From Muricauda sp. SCSIO 65647 (GTDB taxonomy: Bacteria > Bacteroidota > Bacteroidia > Flavobacteriales > Flavobacteriaceae): a DNA stretch of 64,000 nucleotides. The translations under genes were made by a program, and so were the position numbers. Positions 35,900 to 45,810 of this stretch are shown here, in pieces. The notes beneath the pieces are model-generated. The model was not told the origin of the DNA and did no database searches. It saw nothing but the letters and a program-made list of their open reading frames with translations. Numbering within the stretch: position 1 is the first letter of the stretch; every line of letters starts with the position of its first letter. The stretch lies in assembly GCF_021534965.1 (NCBI RefSeq), contig NZ_CP091037.1:3479501-3543500 (forward strand), written 5' to 3'.

Positions 35900-38800
35900 T
35901 TATTTCATTGTTTCTAAAGGACTTGTGGATAAAGTATTCAATAGTGTATTAACCAATTCTTCAGGTTTGTACGGTTTCGGAATATACGCATCCATACCGG
36001 CCTCGTAACATCTGTCTATTTGCTCTTTCAACAAGCTTGCGGTCATTGCGATTATTGCAATTGGTTTTTCGGTAGTATTGTTACCCTCAAGACGCCTTAT
36101 TTCTTTTGTAGCTTGGTAGCCATTCAATACAGGCATCTGTACATCCATTAATATCAAGTCAAAGTTTTTCTCCTGAAACTTTTCCATCGCTTGTTGGCCG
36201 TTGTCAACAATAGTTAGATCCACTTTTGGTATATACCATTCCAGGTCGTCTTTCACAACCATGACATTGAACGCATTATCTTCGGCTATCAAGATTGAAA
36301 TTCCGGCTAGCGTTGCCGCTTTTGATTTGAGTTGTTCTTCGGTGAATACCGTTGTTCTATATTTGCCCTTTTCAGCTATACGCAGCGGCAGCTCGAAGAA
36401 AAATCGACTTCCCATACCTATTTGGCTATCGACATCGATTTTTCCATTCTGCAATTCGATAAGCTGCTTCGAAATGGCCAGTCCAAGGCCGGTTCCTCCT
36501 TGTTTGCCTTTAGCGATAGTATCACCCTGTTTGAATGATTCAAAAATTAGAATCGTTTCTTCGGGAGCGATTCCTTGGCCGGAATCTTTCACCTCTATCG
36601 TATAGTGATTGTCATCACGGAATACATTTATTTCAACACTGCCTTGATCTGTGAATTTTAGGGCATTGCCCACAAGATTCACCAATATCTGATGCAACCT
36701 ATTGGGGTCTCCCATAATATATTTGGGGAAGTCTTTTGGGATATTGGAGCATAGTACAAGCCCTTTTTCAACGGCCTTATACTGAAATAAGCTAGTGATT
36801 TGTTGAATGACCCCGACAACATTCATCGGTTCATGAACAATATCGAGATTTCCAGATTCAATTTTTGACAAATCGAGAACATCATTAAGCAACACCAGCA
36901 GATTGTCTGAACTTGTCTTTATGGCGTCTAAATAAGCGGTCTGGGATGCAGGATGCTTTTGTCTTCGCAGGGCATTGGTCATACCAGAAATGGCATGCAT
37001 GGGGGTGCGTATTTCATGGCTCATGTTGGCCAAGAACTGTTCTTTATAACGTTCTGATTGCTCTGCCCGTTGTTTTTCCCGTGCGATGATGATATTTTGT
37101 TTTCGAATGATTTTGAGGCGATTGAAAATGTAGAACAACCCTAACGCAAAAAGTAGGGCCCCAACAGCCAGCACCCATAAAAGCTTTCGTTGATTGGCCA
37201 ATTTTTGATTGCTCAGGGCAGCCTGCAATGCCGCTTTTTCTTGCTCCCGTTCTTTATCTATAATTCCTATCTTAAAGGCAGTTTGGTTAGATAATAAGTT
37301 CGTATTTATCCTTTGAAATTCAGCTAGATGATATAAAGCTTTTTCAAATGCACCGGTTCGCTGATAGGTATTTCCCAAAGCTTTGTGGGCAAACCATGGC
37401 GCTACAAATTCTAGATTGGGAAGTAAAAGTGCCCTTTCGCCATAAAAAATAACGGAATCATTTTTGCTAATCGCGTTGTAATTCGCAGCCTGTATTGCAT
37501 GCGCTTGTGGGTTGATTGGATCAATGTCAATACTCTTGTTGAGCAGTGAAATAGCGGTGCTATAATCTTTAAGATAGTGAAAGGCCAAACCAGCTTCTAT
37601 GTATATAGACACAGATATGGACTCTGGGAGGGTAGCATCTGATAGCAGTTCTTTTTCTATTTGCTGATAAAAGGCCTCTGTTCTTTGTTTATCGCCCATT
37701 CTGCCGTAGAGTTCCAATAGTCTCCCACTAATGGTATAATAATCTTCCTTGTATTTTTCTTTGTGCTTTTTAGCCAATTCATGACCCTTTTTCAAATAGG
37801 CCTCACTTTCTTCATATTTTTCTTGATAGTTGAGCAAAAAACCGATGGTGTGATAAAAAGCTAAGGTTTCAGGTGTCTCCTTAAATTTTGGATATTCGTT
37901 TAACCTTGCCTCCAATTCCAATAGATCTAAATAGCTCAATTCAACACTTCCTAAGATGAAAAGCTTATGTTGGGCTATTTCCAATCTTGCTTTAAGTTCC
38001 TCTGCCACATCATTTGTGGCGATGGCCCTTGTGAGTTGACTTTGAAATTTGGTGAATTGAACTGTGTTATGTTTGGCGATCAGTTTGTCAAAATTCTTCC
38101 GATAATGACCAACTTTTTTTAAACTGTCCAGCCGAACGTATGCTTGAATCAAAATCACATGGGAATTCAATTTGACACCCGTATCATAAGCTCTTGAAAG
38201 ATGTACACTTCTTTTACTATGTTGCAAGGCCGCTACAGGTTGGTCCATTTTTAAATATAGAAGAGAGAGATTATTGACAAGTTGATTTAAGCGACGTTTT
38301 CTAAGGTTTTTTGAAATGGCTTTTTTGGCATATATAATGGACTTTTCATTATTCCCTTGTATTCTGTATTGAAATGCAATTGCCGAATATAATCTCGGTA
38401 GGGCATTGTATGCCTTATTTTGTTTTATTTCATCTTCTAGCTTTAAGAACTGCTCTATTATTTCTTTGGCTGAATATCCTTTCAGATTACTATCGCGAAA
38501 TATTTTTGCACGGTAGTACACATACCAATTCTTATCTTCCTTTGCCAATTTTTCGGCTTTTTCAAAATGGGCGACCGCTTTTTTGATCATACCCATGTCT
38601 TGAATGCCTTCAATAACATTCTTAGCGAACCGTTGGTTGATGATATGTGTGCCAAGCATGTCATAAAAACCCGCTCTAATTTTTAGAGTTACAGTATTAT
38701 TGGGGTACTGTTCAATCAGTGCCTCCAAAAGGGCAACTTCTTTATATTCATCATAACGTAGAAGGTTGCCAAAGTCAAAAACCTTAGCGTCCAAGATTTT

Positions 38801-38992
38801 ATAAAGCCCCAACATTTCTGTATCAACATCCTTTTGTTTACGGGCCGTGCCCACTTGTTGTTGCCATTTGTCAATGGAATCCAGTTTTGCTTGTGCTTCG
38901 GTATATATGGCAACAGAATCAAGCCAGGCTTCCTGGCCAAAAGAAATAAGACTGCTACAAAAGAGTAGTGCTACGATTGCTTTATTGATCAT
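35900..38992 (-). CDS. TPR-containing hybrid sensor histidine kinase/response regulator
   Basis: About 1030 residues from ATG 38992 (an upstream ATG at 39025 lies inside the next gene). Layout: signal peptide (MINKAIVALLFCSSLISFG), a periplasmic array of tetratricopeptide-like helical pairs to about residue 580, one membrane helix (LLWVLAVGALLFALGLFYIF), a coiled coil, a HisKA dimerisation domain with FLANMSHEIRTP (His659), an HATPase_c domain (DPNRLHQILVNLVGNALKF, GTGLGLAI) and a C-terminal receiver (ILIAEDN, LILMDVQMP with the phosphoacceptor Asp). Its stop overlaps the upstream LytTR gene by a few bases. The HPt protein and LytTR regulator upstream complete a phosphorelay. Confidence 0.95.
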   Translation of the reverse strand: MINKAIVALLFCSSLISFGQEAWLDSVAIYTEAQAKLDSIDKWQQQVGTARKQKDVDTEMLGLYKILDAKVFDFGNLLRYDEYKEVALLEALIEQYPNNTVTLKIRAGFYDMLGTHIINQRFAKNVIEGIQDMGMIKKAVAHFEKAEKLAKEDKNWYVYYRAKIFRDSNLKGYSAKEIIEQFLKLEDEIKQNKAYNALPRLYSAIAFQYRIQGNNEKSIIYAKKAISKNLRKRRLNQLVNNLSLLYLKMDQPVAALQHSKRSVHLSRAYDTGVKLNSHVILIQAYVRLDSLKKVGHYRKNFDKLIAKHNTVQFTKFQSQLTRAIATNDVAEELKARLEIAQHKLFILGSVELSYLDLLELEARLNEYPKFKETPETLAFYHTIGFLLNYQEKYEESEAYLKKGHELAKKHKEKYKEDYYTISGRLLELYGRMGDKQRTEAFYQQIEKELLSDATLPESISVSIYIEAGLAFHYLKDYSTAISLLNKSIDIDPINPQAHAIQAANYNAISKNDSVIFYGERALLLPNLEFVAPWFAHKALGNTYQRTGAFEKALYHLAEFQRINTNLLSNQTAFKIGIIDKEREQEKAALQAALSNQKLANQRKLLWVLAVGALLFALGLFYIFNRLKIIRKQNIIIAREKQRAEQSERYKEQFLANMSHEIRTPMHAISGMTNALRRQKHPASQTAYLDAIKTSSDNLLVLLNDVLDLSKIESGNLDIVHEPMNVVGVIQQITSLFQYKAVEKGLVLCSNIPKDFPKYIMGDPNRLHQILVNLVGNALKFTDQGSVEINVFRDDNHYTIEVKDSGQGIAPEETILIFESFKQGDTIAKGKQGGTGLGLAISKQLIELQNGKIDVDSQIGMGSRFFFELPLRIAEKGKYRTTVFTEEQLKSKAATLAGISILIAEDNAFNVMVVKDDLEWYIPKVDLTIVDNGQQAMEKFQEKNFDLILMDVQMPVLNGYQATKEIRRLEGNNTTEKPIAIIAMTASLLKEQIDRCYEAGMDAYIPKPYKPEELVNTLLNTLSTSPLETMK

Positions 38993-39746
38993 GGTGGGTT
39001 GATTTGTACCATTCCTTAAAGGCATCTTTCTTTCGTCTTGACACGGGAACAGTGGTTTGATTGGAAAGGCTCACGCTAAGTGCTTTTGGTTCGGAAACAA
39101 TATGCAGTTTGTTTACCAAATGTGATTTATGGCATCTAAAAAAGTCTTTGTCTGCCAAAAGTTCTTCTAAAGTGCTCAAGGTTTTTGAAACCAGTTCACT
39201 TCTATTTTGCGTCAGATGGATGCGGCTATAATTACGGTCACCTTCTACACTGATAATGTTTTTTAGGGGCAAGTACAGTTCTCCCTCCTGGGTACGCAGC
39301 ACAAGGGTCTGGTCTGCACTATTTTTAGACTTTAGATTGGCAAGGGCTCTCTGTATCGTATTGTTGGCCGAATCTTGTCGCTGACTTTCCTTAAAGCGGC
39401 GTACCGCATTTTTCAATTCGCCAAGGTCAAAAGGCTTTAAGAGGTAGTCCAGTGCATTGAACCTGATGGCCTTTATGGCATAATGTTTATACGAGGTGAT
39501 AAAAATGACCTTAAAATCAATTTTCGGCAGTTGTGACAACATTTCAAAGCCTGTCATATCGGTCATCTCCACATCGAGAAAAACAAGATTGGGCTTTAGT
39601 TCGGCGATCTTAGCGATTCCTTCTTGGCCATTGTTGCCCACACCCATCACTTCAATTTCATGAAAGTGTTGTTGCAGTTTATCTTGGAGCAATTCTTGTA
39701 TGAATGGATCGTCATCGATGATTATGCAGGAGATTGGATTGGTCAT
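38982..39746 (-). CDS. LytTR-family response regulator
   Basis: 254 residues: receiver domain with acidic pair DDD (10-13) and phosphoacceptor Asp58 in NLVFLDVEMTDM, then a LytTR DNA-binding domain (about 150-254) with LPLKNIISVEGDRNYSRIHL and FFRCHKSHLVN. It lies between the HPt gene (8 bp upstream gap) and the hybrid kinase, which it overlaps, so it is the likely output of the phosphorelay. Targets unknown. Confidence 0.94.
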   Translation of the reverse strand: MTNPISCIIIDDDPFIQELLQDKLQQHFHEIEVMGVGNNGQEGIAKIAELKPNLVFLDVEMTDMTGFEMLSQLPKIDFKVIFITSYKHYAIKAIRFNALDYLLKPFDLGELKNAVRRFKESQRQDSANNTIQRALANLKSKNSADQTLVLRTQEGELYLPLKNIISVEGDRNYSRIHLTQNRSELVSKTLSTLEELLADKDFFRCHKSHLVNKLHIVSEPKALSVSLSNQTTVPVSRRKKDAFKEWYKSTHHDQ

Positions 39747-39754
39747 TCACCAAG

Positions 39755-40114
39755 TTATTTAGTGTAGGTCGTAATTAATTGGGAAACTTCAGCGAGGGCT
39801 TTTTCTAAGATAGCCATAATTTGAACTACATGGTCGTTCAAGTCCTTTATTGGAATTGTTTCATATTCCAATTCCAATTGTTGTACAAGGGGAACAATAC
39901 TCGAAATGCCGAAAAACTGAATTTGCGGACCCATCTGATGTACTATTTGTCGAATCTTAAGTCGGTTTTGATTGTCAATGGCTCTTTGTAGTTCTATCAT
40001 GCGTTCGGGTATTAACTGATTGAACTGATCAAGGTATTTCAATATTCGTTCATCATCTCCTCTAGAGATGGATAATACATTACTTAAATCAACATATTTT
40101 GTTTTCTGTTTCAC
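39755..40114 (-). CDS. Histidine phosphotransfer (HPt) protein
   Basis: 119 residues with the HPt four-helix pattern; the phosphoacceptor is His59 in RQIVHQMGPQIQFFG, corresponding to the usual H-x-L-K-G-x5-G. Start is GTG at 40114. It would carry phosphate from the receiver of the downstream hybrid kinase to the LytTR regulator. First gene of the three-gene phosphorelay operon. Confidence 0.88.
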   Translation of the reverse strand: MKQKTKYVDLSNVLSISRGDDERILKYLDQFNQLIPERMIELQRAIDNQNRLKIRQIVHQMGPQIQFFGISSIVPLVQQLELEYETIPIKDLNDHVVQIMAILEKALAEVSQLITTYTK

Positions 40115-40311
40115 TGTAATTCAAGCTTTGAACTAAAGATAGGTCATTATGCTTCAGTATGTTAAAAAAGTAATCCTACGGTCTATCCAATGGGGTCTTG
40201 CCGTTAGATCAACCGTTTGATAAGTAGGGAGGCAATAGGGTAAAAGAAGCTGTTCTCGCCAATAAACTTCCTTTATTATTGAACCAAGAACGAACAATTA
40301 ACATAGAAATC

Positions 40312-40716
40312 ATGAATGCTAGTACACACCAATTGAAGCGCATTGCAAATAAGGGGGCCATTCTCATTACCTGTATTTTCCAGATCACCTTAAGTTGCAC
40401 TAAACCTGAAGAAGAAGTTGACTTTCTTCTTGATGATCCAAGTCCGCACCTCTATTCCCAATTAATCGATGCCGACTCAAATGAGCGTCATAGCATTTAT
40501 TCGGACAGTATTTTGCCTAAAAAAAGTGCTCTGAGTCAAAAAAATAATTTGCCGATGCCATGGTTCAAGAATTCCACAAAATGGGCTACTACCGATAGTA
40601 CTCATGCTACGGATTATGATTTTATTGACCCGGACTATTATCGGTCTCGAAAAATGCAGCATCTTTTAGCCCCTCTTGAGCCTTATCTAAAAAGCCTTAA
40701 TTCTGGGCTGGCATAA
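40312..40716 (+). CDS. Short lipoprotein of unknown function
   Basis: 134 residues from ATG 40312 (a frame opening at TTG 40279 is less likely). Signal with lipobox TLSC near residue 28, then an acidic, Ser/Asp-rich mature part (LLDDPSPHLYSQLIDADSNE). No family recognised. It lies in the divergent region between the HPt operon and the glycosidase. Confidence 0.6.
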   Translation: MNASTHQLKRIANKGAILITCIFQITLSCTKPEEEVDFLLDDPSPHLYSQLIDADSNERHSIYSDSILPKKSALSQKNNLPMPWFKNSTKWATTDSTHATDYDFIDPDYYRSRKMQHLLAPLEPYLKSLNSGLA

Positions 40717-40787
40717 ATTGACCATATAAAGTAGCATAGTTGCACAGAAATTCTATTATAACATTATCTGAGTAAAACAAAACACAC

Positions 40788-40821
40788 CCTGAAATTCAGG
40801 TCCATCTAAAGATTACCTTTG
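40788..40821 (+). promoter_or_regulatory. Promoter and palindrome upstream of the glycosidase gene
   Basis: A perfect inverted repeat CCTGAAATTCAGG (40788-40800) is followed by TACCTTTG (40814-40821), an exact TAnnTTTG box. No TTG lies at the usual -33 distance; the palindrome occupies it, which would suit an activator site. The leader to the ATG at 40921 would be about 93 bp. Confidence 0.5.
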
Positions 40822-40920
40822 CAGGAAAGTTGAATTGAAAATTATAATCAAACGTTTTTCCTTTTTTGAAGCCTGACTATCTTGTAGTACGCGGTTCGAA
40901 TTTTTATATATCAATTTAAG

Positions 40921-43119
40921 ATGAAAATGAACACAAAAAAATTGCTGTTGCCGATTCTGAGCACTGTTGTTTTAATCAGTGGGCAATCAAATGCACAACA
41001 AGTCTTTACCCCCGCCGACCCTGAGTATTACGCTATGGACAGAGAGGACATATCGTTTGACGATGAACAGGTTCTTTTGTTCAATCACAGAGGGTTTATA
41101 TCTCCTCGACAGTACAGTGTGACCCAGTTCACCAACGTATGGTTTTTACCTTTTGGAGCGCCCCGTTATGAATTCAACCTGAACTTTTTCGACAAAGGAA
41201 CGGGACGTCTTATAGAAGATGATGTGCCCACCAAATGGAAGTCGTGGATAGATGATGGCGAGAGCTACGATCCGCTGGGTTCAAATTTCCGTCCGAATTC
41301 TCCATCAATAATGGTGACACAAGATGAAAGATGGCAGCCCAACCAGTATACAAGAACGGCCACCTTTCATAAAGAATATAATGAAAAATGGGTTAGTTTT
41401 TCTGCAAAGAGTTGGACCAATGTGTCTTACTATGACGATGAAGTTTTTATAAAACTTACGCTCGCCAATCGAAATTCCAAAAATTTGGAAATGACCATTA
41501 TTCCAAATCAGGTTGCTGAGATCTTAGAGCGTTATACCAAGAAGGGGGCAGCGGAAGGTTCTAATAAGGCAAAGGCAATAGACACATTTACATTGGGAAG
41601 TGATATGGTTCACGTACGTGTATCCTCCTCCATCGAAAAAACAAGTGATGAAGGATTCGAAATCAATATAGGTGCGGGTGCTTCGGAAACCTATTACTTC
41701 GCTGTGAAGTTTTACAATCCTGAGGATACTCCTCCGGCAATTACCCAGACCGACATCCAGGAGAGAATGCAAAATGCGGATGAAAAGACACGGAGTATGC
41801 TGTCTTGGGCCTATGAAAGACTCCCAAAGTTCTCAAGCAGCAATAAGCAAATGGAAGCATACTATTATCGTTGTATGCTGTCTGTTTTGATGAGTCGTTA
41901 TGAGAACCCAAGTTACATTTCAGAAGTCTTTTGGGCCGTGGGTACATGGCCCTATACGATAAGCTGGGACACTTCATATGCTTCAGACATCATAGGAATG
42001 TTGGATGCAGAGAGCCTTAAGGGCGCCATTTTAACAAATTTTGAGCAAGTACAACTGAAAAAAACCTATGTCGGCTGGAACGGGGCACATTGGGAGATTT
42101 TGTATATACAAGAACCTTTTGCACTTCAGATTATGATCGAGGCTTACCTCAGGCATACGGGAGATCATTCCCTTTTTGATGAGAAAGTGGCAGGCGCAAC
42201 TGTTTGGGAGTGGATGCAGCGCTGGGTAGATGAACTACAGGATAATTACACAAATGAGCTGGGGCTTATAGACGTGGGGTACAACACAGAAAAGATCATC
42301 GAAATTCGTACAGATGGTTATAATCATGCCGTTCCCATCACCAATACCTTGACCATAGATTTGTTGTATACCATGTCTGATTGGGCCACCAGACGAGATG
42401 AAAAAAAATTGGGCCAGACCTATTACAAAGACGCAGAGAAGCTTAAAGGATTGGTAAATAAATACCTGTGGAATGAAGCATTGGGATGGTTTGACAATTA
42501 TTATCCAGATGGTACCAAGGGCACGATTTGGACCTATCACTTGTTCGATCTGTTGGGAGCGGATTTTCTTTCATATCATCAAGCTTATAAATTGGTAAGC
42601 CACCTGCAAGAAGGTGAGTTTTTGGGTAAATATGGTGTCTATTCCATTGCACGTAGAGATACGGTTCATTGGGATCTGATAGATTCAGACTGGGGTGGTG
42701 GAGGCCAGTTTACCGGTATGCCCGGTCGTATTTCACGCAATCTGTACCAAAGGGGTTTTGCAGGTAAGGGCTGGGATGTGCTCAAGCGCAATATGCGGTA
42801 TGTTGACCACTTTCCTTACCTACCTCAAAATCCACGTATTGATGTGGCAGAGCAGGATCGTTCTTCAATGCCCCTGCAAATTTCAGCAGGTTCAGGGTGG
42901 GAGGCCATTGTTTTTGGAACTTTTGGTGTAAAAATGGAAGAAGACAAACTCATCATTAAGCCTTTCAACCATGAAGATATTGGGGAAGCAACATTGAAGG
43001 ATATTCAATGGAAGGGAAGAAATTTTGGTATCGAACTGACCCGAAAGACCTTTTCTGTGTATGAAGGTGATGAACTTCTTGCCCAAAAATTTTATGGAGA
43101 AGCCGTAACCATCAAATGA
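40921..43119 (+). CDS. Secreted (alpha/alpha)6-barrel glycoside hydrolase, GH63/trehalase-like
   Basis: 732 residues with signal peptide (cleavage near SNAQ, residue 23). An N-terminal beta sandwich (residues 25-270) precedes an (alpha/alpha)6 toroid. The segments SEVFWAVGTWPYTISWDTSYASDIIGMLD, YVGWNGAHWEILYIQEPF and IWTYHLFDLLG are of the glucosidase/trehalase kind, where W-D-x-S/T supplies the catalytic acid. SDWGGGGQFTGMPGRISR and the C-terminal IQISAGSGWEAIVFGTFG are also typical. Substrate is probably an alpha-glucan or disaccharide (inference). It converges on the TonB-receptor operon and may feed on sugars imported by it. Confidence 0.84.
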   Translation: MKMNTKKLLLPILSTVVLISGQSNAQQVFTPADPEYYAMDREDISFDDEQVLLFNHRGFISPRQYSVTQFTNVWFLPFGAPRYEFNLNFFDKGTGRLIEDDVPTKWKSWIDDGESYDPLGSNFRPNSPSIMVTQDERWQPNQYTRTATFHKEYNEKWVSFSAKSWTNVSYYDDEVFIKLTLANRNSKNLEMTIIPNQVAEILERYTKKGAAEGSNKAKAIDTFTLGSDMVHVRVSSSIEKTSDEGFEINIGAGASETYYFAVKFYNPEDTPPAITQTDIQERMQNADEKTRSMLSWAYERLPKFSSSNKQMEAYYYRCMLSVLMSRYENPSYISEVFWAVGTWPYTISWDTSYASDIIGMLDAESLKGAILTNFEQVQLKKTYVGWNGAHWEILYIQEPFALQIMIEAYLRHTGDHSLFDEKVAGATVWEWMQRWVDELQDNYTNELGLIDVGYNTEKIIEIRTDGYNHAVPITNTLTIDLLYTMSDWATRRDEKKLGQTYYKDAEKLKGLVNKYLWNEALGWFDNYYPDGTKGTIWTYHLFDLLGADFLSYHQAYKLVSHLQEGEFLGKYGVYSIARRDTVHWDLIDSDWGGGGQFTGMPGRISRNLYQRGFAGKGWDVLKRNMRYVDHFPYLPQNPRIDVAEQDRSSMPLQISAGSGWEAIVFGTFGVKMEEDKLIIKPFNHEDIGEATLKDIQWKGRNFGIELTRKTFSVYEGDELLAQKFYGEAVTIK

Positions 43120-43161
43120 CAGCTGTTGACAACAAATTTAAGGGTAAAGGTCTACTGCTTC

Positions 43162-45810
43162 TTAAAAGTAAAAACGCAATAAAAAATTGGGGGTGAAACC
43201 CAATGACAATTGTTCTAATTGGTCAATTTCTTGCAATCCTGTCTGGGGATTGTCATCTACACGGTAAAAAACAGAGAGCGGTACCTGCCGCGCATATAAG
43301 TTTTGCAATGACAGGCCAAATACACCCCGATAGTTTTTTCGGGATGCTAATTTAAATCGGTATTGTGCAGAGGCATCCAGACGATGGTAATTGGGCAATC
43401 GTTGACTATTTATTGCCCCAAAAGTTATATCGCCCTCAACGGCATCGAACCCGGTTACTGGAGTAAAGGGTGCGCCCGTTCTAAAATTCCAGCCCAATGA
43501 AAAACGCCAATTACCCTTTTCATAGGTATTTGAAAGGGTAAAATTGTGGGTGATATCATTATTGCCCGGAAACTTGGCATTGGCCAATTCATCAAACCGA
43601 TAGTCTACTGAATTATATGTGTATCCTAGCCAAATGCGATAGTCGGCCCATTGCTTTTTGACCAAAAGATCCACTCCAAGAACATCGCTGGCGCCCTGTG
43701 AATATTCTTCAGAAGCGCTGGTGAACCCATTGGTAAAAGATGTGAGTCCGTCAATCTTTTTAATATAACCATCCAAATCAATGGTCCACCCTTTAGAATC
43801 CAACAAAATTCCCGCAGAGAACTGTTCACTCTCCAACAATGGAAATTCATCGTTATCGGTCAACGTCCATGTTCCACTTTGAAGGCGCAAACGGGTATCA
43901 TCAAATTCAACCAGTTGGCTAAGGGTCTGGTATCTTTTTTCACCGGTCAACTTGAGCCGTATTGACTTGCTGACTGGGTATTCGATATTTGCACGAGGTT
44001 CAAAATACCATCCATTTAATATAGAATATGTTGTCGCCCGAATTCCAAGGCTGAGTAGACCTTTGCTTTTTGTTCGATAGTAAAAAGTGGCATACAGTGA
44101 ATTGGAGTCGTTTTTTCTGTCTGTGACTTCATTGAAGTCACGCTCATCGGCTGATTCGATGCCTTCTTCATCACTGTCATCGGGTTCTATGTCTTCCGTT
44201 CCCAATTCGTCACGAAAGAGCTGGTAGAAAACTTCGTTTCTTGAGATTTGATACCCCAGTTTCAATGTATTCTCATTGTTGAGATCATAGGCGATGTTCA
44301 CATCGAGTCCATAATCAGTCACCGAGTTTCTCCGTAGGTTTTCCTCAGTCACATCCTGTCCATCCAAAAACTGATTTCGATACCGACTGTCATAGTTGGA
44401 ATAATACCCACTAATGCCGTAATGCCACCTATATGCTTTTAACCCACTCCAATTAAAGCTCAAACCTTGGTTTTCAGTGGTCAGGGCATCTTGAGATTGA
44501 TTCTCATCATCAAGTAGGCGAAAGTCAAGATCATTATTGGTGAGCAATCCGCTCACATAGATACTGTCGTTTTCAGAGGGTTTTACTATGAGCTTTAGAT
44601 TTGTATCATAAAAAGAGAAGATTTCCTCACCCTCAACCAGGGTTTCTTCATCTTCTTCATCGTCGATCACCTGACCCATTGCATCACTCACAACTATGGT
44701 ATTTTGAAATACCTTTTCAGAAATGGCCTCAAAGGTAGGTGTGCCCAATCCTTCAATATCTGCATATGAGCGTCGCCCCGAAATAACCAAACCTACAGAT
44801 TCGGTTAATCTGGCCTTTACAAAGGCGTCGGCCTGGGTGCCATTAACCCCCAAGCCCCCAGTTGTTTTTTGAGGCACCTGGTTTTCTCCCTGAATATCAA
44901 TGACCCCAGAGATACGGTCTCCATATTCGGCACCGGCACCGCCCTTAAAAATGGTTGCGCCAGTGGTGATATTAGGATTGAATATGGAAATCATACCAAA
45001 GAAATGGCCGGTATTGTACATTTTAATGCCATCATACAAAATAAGGTTTTGATCTGCCGAACCACCTCTAATCTGTATATCGGAAACTGTTTCGTTTATG
45101 CTTGTGATTCCCGGCACCCACTGTGAAGATTGAAAAATATCCGATTCGACCAGACCGGGCAGTATACCTTGTTTGCTTGAGTTCAGGGCCAAAGACCCAT
45201 CTGCGTTTTTGTCGATGCCTTCTATTAAATAAGACCTTACCACGACCTCCCTGAGCGATTCGGCCCTAGGATTCAAAAAGAAATTCAGACAACTATTTTT
45301 GTCGAAGTCGGTAGGAAACAGTAATTCGCTGGCATACCCAATATATTGTAACAAGACTCCGTTTGTCAAGTTTTCATTTTCTATAGCGAAATATCCGTTT
45401 TCGTCGGAGGTAAACCCCTTGGTCGTGCCTTTGATGATAATGGTGGCATAGGGGAGGGCTTTTTTGGTGATCCTATCGAACAAATAGCCGCAAACCGAGA
45501 TACGATTGTCGGGCAGACTTATGATAACCTGATTCTCTCCAATACGCTCAAAGCTGAGCAAGGTAGTCTTGCCCAAAAAAGAAAGCAGTTCGTTGACCTC
45601 GATGGATTTCGCTTTTTTCGTAATCGATTTATCGGCTACCAGTTCATCTGAAAATGAAAAGAGCAATCCGGTCTTTTGTTCCAAATCGAGCAGTACCGAT
45701 TTTAGCGGTGTGTCTCGATAATCCACCTCGACGGTCTGTTGGGCTGATACTGTGACCAAGAAGAATAACGGGAAAAATAAGGAAAGAAGCCTACTGCCGT
45801 TCGCTGACAT
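43162..45810 (-). CDS. TonB-dependent receptor with STN and carboxypeptidase-like domains
   Basis: About 882 residues from ATG 45810 (upstream ATGs at 45846 and 45906 overlap the anti-sigma gene more deeply). Signal peptide, then an STN (secretin/TonB short N-terminal) domain typical of receptors that signal to a FecR anti-sigma factor, a carboxypeptidase-D regulatory-like domain (YATIIIKGTTKGFTSDENGYFAI), the plug (SQWVPGITSINETVSDIQIRGG) and a 22-strand outer-membrane barrel ending in LLRFYF. It imports a substrate across the outer membrane and reports it to the sigma factor. Overlap with the FecR gene supports one operon. Confidence 0.93.
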   Translation of the reverse strand: MSANGSRLLSLFFPLFFLVTVSAQQTVEVDYRDTPLKSVLLDLEQKTGLLFSFSDELVADKSITKKAKSIEVNELLSFLGKTTLLSFERIGENQVIISLPDNRISVCGYLFDRITKKALPYATIIIKGTTKGFTSDENGYFAIENENLTNGVLLQYIGYASELLFPTDFDKNSCLNFFLNPRAESLREVVVRSYLIEGIDKNADGSLALNSSKQGILPGLVESDIFQSSQWVPGITSINETVSDIQIRGGSADQNLILYDGIKMYNTGHFFGMISIFNPNITTGATIFKGGAGAEYGDRISGVIDIQGENQVPQKTTGGLGVNGTQADAFVKARLTESVGLVISGRRSYADIEGLGTPTFEAISEKVFQNTIVVSDAMGQVIDDEEDEETLVEGEEIFSFYDTNLKLIVKPSENDSIYVSGLLTNNDLDFRLLDDENQSQDALTTENQGLSFNWSGLKAYRWHYGISGYYSNYDSRYRNQFLDGQDVTEENLRRNSVTDYGLDVNIAYDLNNENTLKLGYQISRNEVFYQLFRDELGTEDIEPDDSDEEGIESADERDFNEVTDRKNDSNSLYATFYYRTKSKGLLSLGIRATTYSILNGWYFEPRANIEYPVSKSIRLKLTGEKRYQTLSQLVEFDDTRLRLQSGTWTLTDNDEFPLLESEQFSAGILLDSKGWTIDLDGYIKKIDGLTSFTNGFTSASEEYSQGASDVLGVDLLVKKQWADYRIWLGYTYNSVDYRFDELANAKFPGNNDITHNFTLSNTYEKGNWRFSLGWNFRTGAPFTPVTGFDAVEGDITFGAINSQRLPNYHRLDASAQYRFKLASRKNYRGVFGLSLQNLYARQVPLSVFYRVDDNPQTGLQEIDQLEQLSLGFTPNFLLRFYF

